Shown here: positions 5,490 to 5,885 of the stretch, one piece after another | Numbering within the stretch: the first letter of the stretch is position 1 | How the letters are laid out: each line of letters starts with the position of its first letter | From: Gammaproteobacteria bacterium | Lineage (GTDB): Bacteria > Pseudomonadota > Gammaproteobacteria > QOAV01 | Length of the DNA stretch: 5,885 bases | Assembly: GCA_003972845.1 (NCBI GenBank) | Contig: QOAV01000116.1 | Span: 1-5,885, forward strand | Reading direction: 5' to 3' | Notes under the pieces: generated by a model | What the model saw: the letters and a program-made list of their open reading frames with translations, nothing else | Told to the model about the DNA's origin: nothing | Databases searched by the model: none | Position numbers and translations under genes: made by a program

Positions 5490-5885
5490 ATGACACATGA
5501 ATTACCTGATCTGCCCTATGCCAAGAACGCTCTGGAGCCGCATATCTCGGCCGAAACGCTGGATTACCACCACGACAAGCATCACGCAGCCTATGTCAAC
5601 AACCTGAATAATCTCATACCCGGGACCGAATTCGAAAACGCCAGTCTGGAGGAAATTGTCAAGAACGCCCCGGCGGGCGGCATTTTCAATAACGGTGCGC
5701 AGGTCTGGAACCATACTTTCTATTTCAACTGCATGGGCCCCGATGCCGGCGGCGCTCCGCAGGGCGAACTGGCGTCGGCCATAGACCGGGCCTTCGGCTC
5801 TTTTGATGAGTTCAAGGACAAATTTTCCACCTCCGCCGTCACCAATTTCGGTTCTGGCTGGACCTGGCTGGTGAAAAACGCCGCA
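5490..5885 (+). CDS. sodB: Superoxide dismutase, iron type, 3' end cut by window edge
   Basis: SodB converts superoxide to hydrogen peroxide and oxygen in the cytoplasm. The visible 132 residues, of about 193 expected, align with E. coli FeSOD from the first residues (ELPDLPYAKNALEPHISAET). They include the first metal ligand H27 in YHHDKHH, Y35 of the active-site gateway, NNGAQVWNHTF with the second ligand H75, and FGSGWTWLVKN at 120-130. Gln71, three residues after the NNG, is at the position that marks Fe-type enzymes (MnSODs usually have Gly there). After HTFY there is F79 where E. coli has a tryptophan (HTFYWNC). The remaining ligands (the DVWEHAYY region) lie beyond the window. The gene diverges from cutA and has its own ribosome site. 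Metal preference is inferred from sequence, so a cambialistic enzyme is not excluded. Confidence 0.97.
   Translation, partial: MTHELPDLPYAKNALEPHISAETLDYHHDKHHAAYVNNLNNLIPGTEFENASLEEIVKNAPAGGIFNNGAQVWNHTFYFNCMGPDAGGAPQGELASAIDRAFGSFDEFKDKFSTSAVTNFGSGWTWLVKNAA

Overview
The window holds seven protein genes of a conserved chromosomal neighbourhood, most likely from a gammaproteobacterium. Protein sequences resemble the E. coli and Pseudomonas families closely. The order dsbD - (tlpA-like) - aroQ - accB - accC is, from memory, the arrangement in Pseudomonas and relatives (dipZ-aroQ-accB-accC-prmA, with cutA near dsbD). The genus cannot be fixed from the sequence alone. No mobile element, CRISPR array, tRNA, rRNA or sign of recent transfer was seen.

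Layout, right to left. sodB (iron superoxide dismutase, 5490 to the right edge, + strand, 3' end missing) diverges from cutA (5067-5396, - strand) across 93 bp. That gap contains candidate promoters for both genes with overlapping -10 elements. All genes left of it are on the - strand. A 139-bp gap separates cutA from dsbD (2696-4927) and carries a candidate dsbD promoter and a small perfect hairpin. dsbD overlaps a membrane-anchored TlpA/ResA-type thioredoxin gene (2142-2699) by 4 nt (ATGA). After 90 bp come aroQ (1611-2051), accB (1137-1592; 18-nt gap) and accC (1-1135; 1-nt gap; cut by the left edge after about 378 of about 447 codons). Spacing suggests one transcript from dsbD to accC, possibly with extra initiation before aroQ.

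Functionally there are three parts. (1) Periplasmic reducing power: DsbD moves electrons from cytoplasmic thioredoxin across the inner membrane, and the coupled TlpA-like protein is a plausible recipient. (2) Core biosynthesis: AroQ (shikimate pathway) and AccB/AccC (biotin carboxyl carrier and biotin carboxylase of acetyl-CoA carboxylase). (3) Metal and oxidant handling: CutA and SodB.

The most unusual feature is DsbD. It is 743 aa, against about 565 in E. coli, because its periplasmic N-terminal (alpha) domain is present twice in tandem, each copy with its own cysteine pair but different cysteine spacing and cap loops. Otherwise this is an ordinary housekeeping region, and I found no convincing undescribed multi-gene system.
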